Shown: piece after piece, positions 11,596 through 22,153 of the stretch
Position numbering within the stretch: the first letter of the stretch is position 1
How the letters are laid out: every line of letters begins with the position of its first letter
Assembly (NCBI GenBank): GCA_036971715.1
Contig: JAVHJL010000002.1
Coordinates: 3,008,501-3,072,500 of the forward strand
Direction: 5' to 3'
Origin: Arthrobotrys musiformis
Taxonomy: Eukaryota > Ascomycota > Orbiliomycetes > Orbiliales > Orbiliaceae
DNA: 64,000 nucleotides
The notes under the pieces: model-generated
Seen by the model: only the letters and a program-made list of their open reading frames with translations
What the model was told of the DNA's origin: nothing
Databases searched by the model: none
Translations under genes and position numbers: made by a program

Positions 11596-13302
11596 CTATG
11601 CATCTGCCTCGTCCGTCTTCGGGGTTTGGTTAGACTCAGATGCCAACTTGGCGGCTTTCTCTTGGGCCTTCCTAAGTTTCTTTTCTTGAGTCTTGCTCAG
11701 CTTCCCATCAGCCGCTGGCTTGGGAGCCTTTCCTCCACTCGTGTAATCCTTGCCCGTCTTGGGGTTCACCTGAGGAGCGGGTCGTGGTGGCAGGGTGTAT
11801 TTCGATTTCGCTGCGATCTCGTCTTCCTCGGTCCACGGCAGCGGGAGAACCGCAAACACCAGGTACGAGGTATGGGTTTTCAACTCCGGTTCTGTCCTGA
11901 CCTGCACACGGCCTTGCTTGAATAAGTGTAACCTACCGTTCCCACTATCTTCTTCTGCAGCCTCTGTAGCCTCCTCAACTTCATCGTCGTCGTCATCAGC
12001 ATCCATGTCGATATCACTATCATTATCCTGCACTTCCTCGTTACCATCTTCATCCAACTTTCGTCGTTTTGCCAGGCGTTCCCTCTGCCTAGCCTGCTTC
12101 GTCTTACGATGCCACAACTGTTTTTTCAGTTTGCTGACAGAATCCTCAACACTGGCGATTTTGATCTCATCATCGCCTTGCGATCGAGCTTTAGCCCCGA
12201 TTTCCCTTCCATTGGGGCCCATCCTCCTGACCTCTAGGCGCTTGTGCGCGACTTCTACTAGATCCTCCTCAGTCCATCCTTGCTCTCTCAGTACTGCAAT
12301 AGTTCTGAGGGCTTGCTCCAAGCAAGGACTGAAGCAACATATCCTCACAGCCTTCGTTTGCGAAAGACTCCCGTTCTCCCGCGTGAGATGCGGTATCGCC
12401 AGCCATGGTGCCGGTAGGTCCAAAAACACGGCTGTAGCGTATGTATTGCCACCAATATCTAGCTCTGGATCCGGCAGCGAGAATCCAGAGGCGCAAACGT
12501 CGCGGTGTGTGACGGTGACTATTTGGTGGAGACCATGTTGACGGAGCTCCAGTCTCAGAATGGAGGCTCTATCGGTGTGGAACTCAAATGAGAGCACGCG
12601 ACCTTGGGAATCCGTCAAGCCGGTGATTCCACCTGAACCACTGCCAGAATTATCGGTGGTGGTAGCTTCCTCCCCTTCCTTTGTCGTTGTTCCGTCCGTT
12701 TGTATGGTAGATTTCTTCTCGTGAATACCATTATAAACCGCCCTGGCAGACGCGTGTGTAAAACTCCCACTACCTGCACCAGCTTCTATTATACGACTCC
12801 CGGGCCGAACCCGTAGTCTGTGCAGTATATATGACGAATCTGGCGTATAAACAACCTGAGTCCGATGAGGCAAACTCAACGTCCACAGCTCAGGCGTCGG
12901 TCGGAGGATATGGATAAACCCTGCACCGGAAGCACTCCGTACTTGACTCCCAGCCGGGACCAGAAGTGACGTATGAGGAAACGAACCGAAACGGGTGTTC
13001 AGAGATGTACTGCCTTCGCCCGACGGCTGTTTCCTCTTCAGATTGGCGACGGGTTCCGGGGTCGATGTCGACGATGACGACGGCGTCGGCTGCACCAGAA
13101 CGGATGTGAGGAAATCACGGGTGAGATGAGCAATTGCCCGAGAGTTTGGGACGATGTTCGACGACGAGTTCGGACCGGAGAGGAAGGTGCTGTCGGCGAA
13201 TGTCACGACGCCTGTAGCCGTGGTAGTCGTAGTAGTATTCATCGACGAGGGCACCGACTGGGGTCCATGGGAGGAGCCTGCCTGCGGAACAACCGCGGCC
13301 AT
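11596..13302 (-). CDS. trm61: tRNA (adenine-58-N1) methyltransferase catalytic subunit Trm61
   Basis: Single exon, 568 residues. With Trm6 this protein forms the nuclear complex that methylates A58 in the T-loop of tRNAs, including initiator tRNA. The N-terminal region includes a Ser/Thr-rich low-complexity stretch (about 15-100). The family signature PAGSQVRSASGAGFIHILRPTPELWTLSLPHRTQVVYTPDSSYI is split over about 117-159. The SAM-binding loop is IIEAGAGSGSFTHA (171-184), followed by VLSFEFHTDRA and AVFLDLPAPWLAI, the DxPxPW active-site motif. The C-terminal half has Lys/Arg-rich segments and an acidic run (DNDSDIDMDADDDDDE) not seen in the shorter yeast protein, and ends in a Lys-rich tail. 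Divergently transcribed from the cysteinyl-tRNA synthetase gene with 273 bases between the two starts. Confidence 0.92.
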   Translation of the reverse strand: MAAVVPQAGSSHGPQSVPSSMNTTTTTTATGVVTFADSTFLSGPNSSSNIVPNSRAIAHLTRDFLTSVLVQPTPSSSSTSTPEPVANLKRKQPSGEGSTSLNTRFGSFPHTSLLVPAGSQVRSASGAGFIHILRPTPELWTLSLPHRTQVVYTPDSSYILHRLRVRPGSRIIEAGAGSGSFTHASARAVYNGIHEKKSTIQTDGTTTKEGEEATTTDNSGSGSGGITGLTDSQGRVLSFEFHTDRASILRLELRQHGLHQIVTVTHRDVCASGFSLPDPELDIGGNTYATAVFLDLPAPWLAIPHLTRENGSLSQTKAVRICCFSPCLEQALRTIAVLREQGWTEEDLVEVAHKRLEVRRMGPNGREIGAKARSQGDDEIKIASVEDSVSKLKKQLWHRKTKQARQRERLAKRRKLDEDGNEEVQDNDSDIDMDADDDDDEVEEATEAAEEDSGNGRLHLFKQGRVQVRTEPELKTHTSYLVFAVLPLPWTEEDEIAAKSKYTLPPRPAPQVNPKTGKDYTSGGKAPKPAADGKLSKTQEKKLRKAQEKAAKLASESNQTPKTDEADA

Positions 13303-13575
13303 GACTTGTGACGAAAATTAGATCGTTGTGATCGCAAGGACCCGACGGATGTGACTGGACTACTTTTATCCCGGCGGGGAGGTCGATGGGACGGCAATCG
13401 TCGGCGGCGCGAAGGGAGTGAGTCTTTCGATGGTGGTTGTTTGCGGCCTGTTGAAATTTTCGTAGGCGAAGACGCAATAAAGAAGAGTCAGTCGGTCAAC
13501 ACCAAAAGAAAGCACCGGGCTCAAAGCAACAAGCTGTCCTCCTCGAATATAAATTAAAGCCCGGCTGGCGGCTGA
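13303..13575. promoter_or_regulatory. Shared promoter of trm61 and cysteinyl-tRNA synthetase
   Basis: The 273-base gap between two divergent start codons must hold both 5' UTRs and promoters. No TATA box was seen. Both genes act on tRNA, so co-regulation is possible but is inference. Confidence 0.5.
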
Positions 13576-16281
13576 ATGCGAATGACCAGCTCCTTCCTCC
13601 TTCTCCTCCCATCGACGACGACGACGAGGACACTTCACTTCGGCTTCAAGACCGCCGTCTTCACCGCAATTGGCACAGGAACAAGAGCCTCATCTCGAAC
13701 GCCACAGCTTCCCCGCAAAATGTCCACCACAATCGCAGGAAAGCAGAAGGTCGAGCAGCCTCCGTGGAGGGCTCCCGCTGCGAATGCCATGCGCATAGCT
13801 TCCCCGGAGGCAGAGCTTAAGATCTATAACTCGCTCACCAGAACGAAGACCCCGTTCTACCCAATCGATGGGGTCGGGAAGAAGGTTACCTGGTACTGCT
13901 GCGGGCCCACCGTTTACGATGCTGGTCATCTGGGTCACGCGAGGAACTATGTGACCACCGATGTTCTCCGGAGAGTGCTGGAGGGCTACTTTGGCTACGA
14001 CGTGCAGTTTGTGCAGAATGTCACCGATATCGACGACAAGGTTGGTTAGCCATCCATCTATGCTCGTAGTAGTAGAGAATATATTTTATTAATATTTGGT
14101 GGGATGGGCGTAGATTATCCTGAGGGCCCGCCAGTCGCATCTCTTCAACATCTACCAGAAGGAACACCCTTCGATCGAGCCCGAGGTCCTCGAGGAAGTC
14201 ACAAAGGCATGGCAGAAATACCTGCTCAAGAACTTCCCAGACTCCGAGGCCACCCCGGGCACCTTCACCGCCTGGGCATCTGCGACATTCCCTACATTAA
14301 TCGCTGCGGATGGCACCATAATCTCAAATGACAGCCTGGAAGAACTCTCCGGCGACGATCTGGAGAAAGAAGCTAAGGTCAAGATGCACCTCAAGACCCT
14401 CTTCACCGCTTCGGTATCCCTCACTTCTCCAGCATCCACTCCAGACCTCTTCTACACCGCCGTAAGGGACATCCTGGCACCGTACCTCGACTCCCTCCAC
14501 GGCGCTTCGGTCACAGACCCCAAGATCTTCCGTGAAACGGCCGCCTACTGGGAACGCCATTTCAACGAGGACATGGCCCGGCTGAACGTTCTCCCACCCA
14601 CGATTACCACCCGTGTGTCCGAGTTCGTGCCCGAAAATGTAGATTTCGTCGATAAACTAGTCAAAAAGGGTTTCGCCTACCCAATCACAGACGGATCCGT
14701 ATACTTCGACGTCCAAGCATACAGAGCGTCCGGTCACCACTACGCCAAGCTAAAGCCATGGGATGCATCCTCCACCTCCCTCCTGGAAGACGGCGAAGGC
14801 GCCCTGACCAGCCAAACCGGCAAAAAGAACCCAGGCGACTTCGCCCTCTGGAAATCTTCAAAACCCGGTGAACCGGGCTGGGATAGCCCATGGGGCAAGG
14901 GTCGTCCTGGGTGGCACATCGAGTGCTCGGTTATGTGCTCCGAAGTCTTGGGTCCCAACGTCGATATCCACTCCGGCGGTATCGATTTGGCATTCCCCCA
15001 TCACGATAACGAAATCGCGCAGAGCGAGGCGTATTGGGATCCATGCACCGCTGCAGATGGTGCCTCAGCCGGAGGGGACAAGCACCAATGGGTCAATTAC
15101 TTCCTTCACATGGGTCACCTCTCCATCGCTGGTGCGAAGATGTCAAAGAGTTTGAAGAACTTCGTCAGCATACGCGAGGCCCTCGGTCGAGGTGGCGGAT
15201 GGACTAGCAGGAGACTCCGTGTCGTATTCCTGATGGGCAGCTGGAAGGATGGTATCGAAATCCGCGAAGGCAACATCAACGAAGCGAAGGGATTCGAAGC
15301 AACTCTCAACAAGTTCTTCACAAATGTTAGGTCCTTAGCAGCTGAGGAACAAGAAAGAGAACAGAAGGGCGAGAATGTCGAACAGTTGTTCACCGCACGA
15401 GAAAGAGCGCTCTACAAGGAGTACGTACTTCGCCTAACCCCAATTATCTATAGACATACAAATCATACTAACATGAAAACCACAGCTTCGACAACGCCAA
15501 ACTACTCTACCACCTCGCCCTCTGCGACAGCATCAACACCGCAAACGCAATAGTAGCAATCCTCGACATTGTCTCAAAAGCAAACATCTACATCGGCAGC
15601 AGCGAAGGCTACCTCTCCGTCGCAACATTATCCACCATCGCCCGCTGGGTCACCAAGCAGGTTCACACCTTCGGTCTCGATAGTCAACCCTACTCTTCAA
15701 CCCGCATCGGATGGAGCGATGAATCCGCATCTACCGGTGAAGCGGATAAGGAAACCGTCGCGATGCCATACGTCAGAGTCCTCTCCTCCTTCCGTGATTC
15801 AGTCCGCGCCGTGGCCATGCAAGAGAAGGCTACTCCAGCGGGTAAGACGCTTCTCCAACTCTGCGATAAAGTCAGAAACGAAGACCTCCCAGTCCTCGGG
15901 GTCTCGCTGGATGACAGAGAGGGCGGTGCCGCTTTGGTAAAGTTTGTCTCTGCCGAACAACTTCTCGCCGAGAAGCGTGAGAAGGAAGAAAAAGCGGCGG
16001 AGAGAGAACGGAATAAAGAAGAACTCAGACGGCAGAAGGAAAAGGCAGACCGCGAGAAATTAGAGAAGGGGAAACTGAGCCCCTTCGTGATGTTTAAAGA
16101 AGGAGAGGGGAGCTCGGAGTTCAGCGAGTGGGACGAGGAGGGCATCCCAACGAAGGATAAGGACGGAGAGCCGGTGGCCAAAAGCAGAGGTAAAACTTTG
16201 AAGAAGCAGTGGCTTGTTCAGAAGAAGGCCCACGAGGCCTACCTAAGCTGGGCCCAGAGCCAAGGTGAGGCCGATAGATAG
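13576..16281 (+). CDS. Cysteinyl-tRNA synthetase
   Basis: Three exons, join(13576..14040,14114..15420,15486..16281), 855 residues. It charges tRNA-Cys with cysteine. Visible features are WYCCGPTVYDAGHLGHAR with the HIGH-type motif at 118-121 and zinc ligand Cys108/109, QNVTDIDDK, the second zinc-site segment GWHIECSVM (Cys426) with FPHHDNEIAQSEA, and AKMSKSLKNF with KMSKS at 497-501. The C-terminal helical domain ends in a long Glu/Lys-rich segment (KREKEEKAAERERNKEE) typical of eukaryotic cytosolic forms. Two in-frame starts stand out. Met1 gives a basic Ser/Thr/Arg-rich presequence (about 48 residues); Met49 at 13720 starts the conserved cytosolic protein. One gene may therefore supply both mitochondria and cytosol. 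No other CysRS gene is in the window. Confidence 0.92.
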
Positions 16282-16518
16282 ATCGAACCGGATCTTCTCT
16301 CTTGCACATATATATACGAGGTTCGTTAGTATTACCAGTAGATATTAATCAATTCAGCCTTCGTGCGCGAGCCAGCTGCGATATCCATTACCAGTGACAT
16401 CAAATCGTAGTCCTTTATAATTTAAGAGTACAAAAAGCATCAAGCCTCGAGAAAACCATAAAAGCGCGAGTCCTGCTCAAAATGAAAATGAAAATGAAAA
16501 TAATAATAATAAAGAGAC

Positions 16519-17588
16519 TCACGACTCCGTCCGCCGCCACTTAGTCTCCGCCCCATTCGTCTCAACCCCTTCCTCAAGCTCAACCCCACCGGCATCGTCA
16601 TCATCGTCCCGTCTCCTAACATTCCCTGCCCCCGGTCCCAAACTCGCAGCATTGGGATCCCCAACCCCAGACTGTCCATCAATAGTCCACTGGATTCTAT
16701 CCACATTCTCAGCCGTAATCCACCCTCCAGGCGCCAACGCCGGGATCCCACCAACTTCATCCGCGCCTCCCAAAAACGTGATCCCCCCGCCACCAGCAAC
16801 ATCGCTCATAGCGTTATGATCAAAGTAAATAACCCCAGGTCCATCGCCATCCTCCTCATCGTCCTCATCATCCCCGCCACCAAAGAACCCAGGCTTAGCA
16901 TCAGGGTGCAAATCACTGCACCGCGCTAGTGCTTCAAACAACTCCTTTGTGCTACCCGTCACATTCCCACCCTCAGCGCTGGTAGTCAACGTAGTCTGTG
17001 GGGGGTATATCGTCAGTTCGAGGGAGGAGTAGTCGTGGTCGTCGAAGGAAGTGGTATGCGTGTTTATCTGCATGAAGATACCCGATGTCGTAGGAGTGGA
17101 TGTAATAGCGTGTAGTGAGATGGAAATATAGGGAATCTGGTACCCAGCCGAGTGGGCGGTAGAGTATAACGTAAGCTGTCTACACAACCAGTCAGCATCA
17201 AATACACCAGCGATTACGTAGAAACGAAATAGACAAAATCATACTTCGTAGTAACAACAATAGTCACATCCTCAACATGTACATCCTCCACAATAGCATC
17301 TTCATCCTCCCACTCCTCATCATCCCCTTCCTCGGCACCCTTCTCTTTAGCAGCCGGCTCGGGTGTAGGCTCAACATCGACCGAAATATCATTGCTAGCC
17401 GCATCCGGGAACCAAGCCGGTAACAAAAACTTTTGATCGGAGGATAGTGTGATCTTTGCCCCCGTGGTTCTGAAGTGCAAAACCTCCTGCGCGAACGACG
17501 CGGGGGTTGAGGACTGATGGTCCGCGAGGGTGGGGAGCTCGCTGACGTCTGGTGGGGTTTGTACCAGCGTTAGCGAGGATTGCGACAT
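16519..17588 (-). CDS. ICln/Lot5-domain protein (regulator of volume decrease family)
   Basis: Two exons on the minus strand, complement(join(16519..17179,17245..17588)), 334 residues. The N-terminus (LTLVQTPPDVSELP, LHFRTTGAKITLSS) and the part after the intron (LTLYSTAHSAGYQIPYISISLHAITS, then LELTIYPP) match the PH-like fold of pICln/Lot5 (Voldacs) proteins. In animals pICln chaperones Sm proteins during spliceosomal snRNP assembly; the fungal function is less certain. An acidic insert (about 88-104) lies between the first strands, and the C-terminal third is acidic and low in complexity (DDEDDEEDGDGPG), as in pICln tails. The 65-nt intron has donor GTATGA and acceptor GTGTAG; joining restores VVTTKQLTLYS. 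Confidence 0.75.
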
Positions 17589-18200
17589 CGTTGTTTCTCT
17601 GGTTGGAATGTGTAAGAGGGTAATCTGAGGGCGCGATCGATGGTCCGGTGTATTCTGCGAGTCCTGTCGCGAGATCTTGCCAATTGGTCAATGTCGAGAG
17701 AAAGATGTCGAAGATGATGAAGCTCTAAAGAAGAGGAAGGAGAAGAAAACGTGGGTTGGCGACACAAAGACAACTTTGACGTCAAAAAAGAATCAAACGA
17801 AACAGGCAATCTGAGGTGACACAGAACAGAACAACGCAGAAAATGCAACATCTTCCAACAACACATCTTTCACTCAACTTTTTTTTTTTTGGACCTTTCG
17901 GACTTTCATTGGGTTTATTCCCCACATCAGCACGCAATCTCGTGACGTCAAAGTCGCCAGTTTGGTTTTGGTTTTTATTACAAATCAATTGTATGAATTA
18001 TGAGCCGAGGGAAGAGCTATATAAACGAGGGCCGTACTAAACTTGGGGCGGGTTTATAAATGCGATAACTTGGAGAATACAAATTCTTGTCTCCTTGTAG
18101 ATTACTATTCTCAAACTAGCTATACCATTATTGAACTGAAGGGTAATTCCCTGAAATATTCGATTGGACCGCAGCAGAAACAACTGAACCAATCGCAGCC
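17589..18200. promoter_or_regulatory. Divergent promoter with two CRE palindromes
   Basis: The 612-base region between the ICln/Lot5 gene and the GST gene contains two perfect TGACGTCA palindromes at 17777-17784 and 17943-17950, the core site of CREB/ATF-type bZIP factors. A TATA-like CTATATAAAC at 18018-18027 sits about 175 bases before the GST start. The arrangement would suit stress-responsive expression of the GST; that is inference. Confidence 0.55.
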
Positions 18201-19125
18201 ATGCCGATTCCAGATGCGGAAATCTACCCCGAAGCCACCGGCCCCGCAGCCGAGTACTTTGCAAAGCACAAATCCGAAGAGCCCCTCAAAATATACGCCG
18301 GGTGGTTTTGTCCGTACGTCTTCAATTATCTCATATTTTGATTTTTTTTTATATATATACGGCTGGTCTGGTAAAATATACGGCATGACTAATTACAAAT
18401 AAATACACACCAGATTCGTCCAACGAGCCCTCCTCGTCCTCCACCTGAAAAACATCCCCTTCCAATACATAGAAGTAAACCCCTACCACAAGCCCCAATC
18501 CCTCCTCGACCTAAATCCCCGCGGCCTGGTCCCCACCCTCGTCGTCCCCTCCTCAAACGGTACTCCAAAACCCCTAATCGAATCCTCAGTCATCTGCGAA
18601 TACCTCGACGAAGTCTACTCGGACACCACAAAGCACGGCCCCGCCCTCGTCCCCGAAGACCCCTACGAACGCGCTAGAGCTAGGATATGGATCCAATTCG
18701 TCGGCAGCAACATCATCACATCCTTCCATCGCTGGTTACAATTCCAAGGTAACGATGAAGATAAAAACGTTAAGAAGGAGGAATACCTTTCCAATCTCAA
18801 AAAGTTTGCAGAACAACTGGACCCGGTCGGTCCGTTCTGGCTCGGGGATATACCCTCGCTTCCAGACGTCATTATCGCTCCATGGGTGGAAAGGAAGTGG
18901 GTTTTCGATGAATTTAAGGGAAATGGTGGGAACTGGCCGACTGCGAAGGACGATGAGATCTGGGGACGATGGGAGAAATACGTAAATGCGATTGAGGGTT
19001 TGCAGGCGTTGAAGGATACTACTTCTGACAAAGAGCATTATTTGCCATTGTATCAACGGTATGCCGATAATATTGCTCAATCGGAGGCTGCGAAGGCAAT
19101 TCGGGAGGGAAGGCCTATTCCATAA
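18201..19125 (+). CDS. Omega-like glutathione S-transferase
   Basis: Two exons, join(18201..18313,18414..19125), 274 residues. The thioredoxin-like N-domain starts at about 28 with KIYAGWFCPFVQRALLVL; Cys37 in the CPF motif is the catalytic Cys expected for omega-class and related thiol-transferases, instead of Tyr/Ser. VPTLV with the cis-Pro and ESSVICEYLDE (the glutathione gamma-Glu site, Glu-Ser) follow at about 80-100. The helical C-domain contains PFWLGDIPSLPDVIIAPWVER, the usual N-capping/hydrophobic-staple region. The likely role is glutathione-dependent reduction (dehydroascorbate, mixed disulfides) in the cytosol. The 100-nt intron interrupts the active-site segment itself; joining CC with A restores CPFVQR. 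The start was chosen because the protein is the right length from this ATG. Confidence 0.87.
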
Positions 19126-20088
19126 ATTATCATATCAAATTTGCAAAGCGGGACACTTTTGAATTGGGACGGTTGCCATATCTTACTCCCCAAAGATATA
19201 CGAAGCACACTATATTATAAATTGAGTTGGTAGCACGGGAATATACCATGCGAAATAGCTAGAACCTCCATCATAACATCATCTAATCTCTCGCCGCGTT
19301 ATACGCTATAATAGGTGAGACTTGCGTATACGCATCTATAAGACCCAACCGATATAATATATCAAATAATAATATAGTCTCAGTAAACCTACCTTTAGGC
19401 AAAACCTACCCTTCCCTTCAACCCTAGGTTAACAAACCCGCGGTTTAAACCCACGGTTACCACAATCCGATATCCCCTCAGCACCCAAAAGCACAATACT
19501 TAAGGTTAAAATTTCCCCGCCGAATCCATGTCATCCATGCCAACCCCATCCATAAACCCTCGAAGACGGAGAAATCGCAGGCGTCTTGGCACGTGTTTTA
19601 GATAAACCCCTTCCAACCCCTGGATCGCACCTCTTGGCCGCAAACCGTCAAGCGGGGGGATCCTTGTACTCCACACATCTTCCATCCATGGTTACGCAGC
19701 TGCGCGCGGTGACGAAGCGGTGATTTCGGTCCGCTAGTTGGGTTTCTAACTTTTCGGCGAGCCAAACCGAGACTTTTGAATCAACCCCCCTACGGATGGA
19801 GTTCGTGACTAGGCTAATTATGTTGGAAATCGCTAAACATCAGACGAGAATGTATCTTCGAGTTAAGGGATAAATCTTCGGTTCTAAAGCTGTAACCACG
19901 GTAGAGTTGTCTCGTACACCAAAGTTAAAACTCGAGCCATGTATATAAAAGCCACCCAGAACCCTCATCTAATAGCTAGATAATGGAAAGGCTTCCCTAG
20001 TTGCCCTCATACTCATCTCAATTGCCATAAAATCTAGAATTAATTCTATCTAAATTTTATAGATAATAGAAAGGTAAAAGAGTGAAAA
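19126..20088. other. Intergenic region before pectin methylesterase
   Basis: No gene seen. A good TATA box (GTATATAAAAG, 19941-19951) lies about 140 bases before the pectin methylesterase ATG, in the position expected for a strongly regulated secreted enzyme. Confidence 0.5.
19942..19950 (+). promoter_or_regulatory. TATA-like element of the pectin methylesterase gene
   Basis: TATATAAAA located about 140 bases before the ATG at 20089, in otherwise mixed-composition sequence. Confidence 0.5.
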
Positions 20089-21479
20089 ATGAAAATCGCC
20101 ATCCTCTCCTTCAGCATATTCGCCGCGCTCGTGCAAGCGGCATCCCGAACCTCCCCTCCCTCAGGCTCAATCGTAGTCGCAAAATCCGGCGGCCAATACA
20201 CCGACGTAAGTAAACTAACATCCGTAAATCTCTAACCCCCATTGAGCACTTGCTAATTATGAATCTATACAGCTCCAATCGGCAATAAACTCAATCCCCA
20301 CATCCTCAACCTCTCAATACACAATCTTCATCCAACCGGGCACCTACACCGGCCAAGTCTACATCCCAAACACGATCAAGGCCAAAATCACAATATACGG
20401 CTACACAACCAACGACCAGGACTACAACCAAAACCAGGTCACCCTCGTCAACTCCCTCGGCGCCGATGTCGCAGGTAGCAATGACGCCTCGGGCACGTTG
20501 AGGGCGCATACAACCGCCGGGTTCAAAGTGTATAACATCAACATTCAGAACTCCAGGGGTTCCGGCGTGCAGGCCATTGCGCTTAGCACGCAGGGAGATC
20601 TACAGGGTTACTATGGGTGTAAATTGCTGGGATATCAGGATACATTGTTAGCTAACAAGGGCCTCGTAAGTATCCCACCATGATATCCGTCCCCATCCTT
20701 CCACATGGATCTATACAGTACAGAAAATTCTCGAAGATATATAAATTGTCTAACACTATATATAAACCAGAACGTCTTCAACAAATGCTACATCGAAGGC
20801 GCCACAGACTTCATCTTCGGCCAACAAGCAGTAGCCTGGTTCGAAAAATGCACAATCGCAATCTCCGGCGACGGCTACATCACCGCCAACGGCCGCGACA
20901 GCGATACAAACCCATCATACTACGTCATAAACTCCTCCTCCGTAGCTCTAAAATCCGGCGTCAGCTCCAGCGTTAAAACTTACCTCGGCCGCCCCTGGCG
21001 CGCATACGCCAGAACCGTCTTCCAGAATACAGCCATGAGCTCCGTTGTTCGAGCGGAAGGGTGGTCCACTTGGAGTGTTGCATTGGATAACGTTTATTAT
21101 GCGGAGTACGGAAATACAGGCGATGGATCGAAGGGCACTCGTGTTAGCTGGGCAAAGCAGTTGTCCTCCGCTCTTACCCTAAGTGGTATTATCGGCAGCA
21201 CATCTTGGATCGATATGGATTATTGGAACAATGTTAGCACTGGGACCACCACAACGACGACTACCACTGCCACTACTACAACAAGAACTACGACCGCCGG
21301 CAGCAGTGGGTGCACTCAGGCCCTTTATGGTCAGGTAAGCTTGCAATTATTTCGATCCCTTGTAGTAAGAGACAACTAACGAGGCATACTAGTGTGGAGG
21401 GCAAGGCTACACCGGCTGCACTGTCTGTGGCTCAGGCACCTGCAAGTATTCCAACGATTGGTATTCTCAGTGCCTCTGA
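20089..21479 (+). CDS. Pectin methylesterase (CE8) with C-terminal CBM1
   Basis: Four exons, join(20089..20205,20273..20665,20771..21334,21393..21479), 386 residues. It removes methyl esters from homogalacturonan, preparing pectin for polygalacturonases. A signal peptide (about 1-20) precedes the right-handed beta-helix. Catalytic landmarks are GYQDTL (Asp162, general acid), GATDFIFG (Asp183, nucleophile) and LGRPWRAYART (Arg244, substrate/transition-state Arg). After WIDMDYWN comes a Thr-rich linker (about 318-345), then a complete type-1 carbohydrate-binding module, CTQALYGQCGGQGY to YSQCL, with its aromatic and Cys residues. The last exon encodes most of the CBM1. A cellulose-binding module on a pectinesterase is unusual among fungal CE8 enzymes and would anchor it to the wall. 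Confidence 0.93.
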
Positions 21480-22153
21480 AATAACCATTTTAAGATCTAG
21501 CATCCTTGCGAACTCCCGCCGGGTTTTGTACAAATGTGCCTAGCTTTCGCATTAGTAAATATTTGTAAAAAAGTTTCCGTTTATTGCAGTGTGCGTATCA
21601 CGTATATGTCCCGACGTTTCCAAGTAGAACTTAGACAGATGCATAGCGAGGATCTTATGATCCTTCTGTAAGTAAAATGATATCAATTGCAATATCCGCG
21701 TCGCGACGGCTAAGAAGGGTGAAATATGGAACAAATTCATCAATGCATCGTAACAGGCCGTCTTCGAAAATTCAACGGAAAGATAATGGACATTAAAATG
21801 AGGCAGGAAGAATAAACATCATATCGCATAAGAAACCAAGCCCAATATCTAAACGCCGGAACTAAAACGCCGGAACTAAAACGCCGGAACAGGAACATCA
21901 AATAATACGAAAAGAATATAGCCTAGGAGGCTTCAAAAAGCAAAAATCATAAAAGAGTCGAAAGAGAAGAGGGGAATGATACATCGTGAACGGGAAACAG
22001 CAAGATGAGCGTGCAAAACTGGTTTCGTGAGCAAAACCAAGATGAGAAGCGGATATCTTGTAGATCCGATCAAGAGAACGTGTAAAAGTCAAGGTGCGTG
22101 TAACCTTAGCAGCCTTTTCTTAAAACAAAAAAAAAGGTCGCGACTAGGTTCGA
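21480..22153. other. Convergent intergenic region
   Basis: Lies between the 3' ends of the pectin methylesterase and RdRP genes. It contains a small tandem repeat (21851-21890) described separately; no gene seen. Confidence 0.45.
21851..21890. repeat. Tandem repeat, 14-base unit, three copies
   Basis: The unit AAACGCCGGAACTA occurs in three consecutive, nearly identical copies. It is short, noncoding, and sits between two convergent genes. Confidence 0.8.

Noticed and set aside
11136..11633. 165-codon plus-strand open frame between the esterase and trm61.
   Set aside because: No motif, unlikely composition, and it overlaps the 3' end of trm61 on the other strand.
11795..12541. 248-codon open frame antisense to trm61.
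   Set aside because: Ser-rich mirror of the acidic/Lys-rich trm61 coding sequence.
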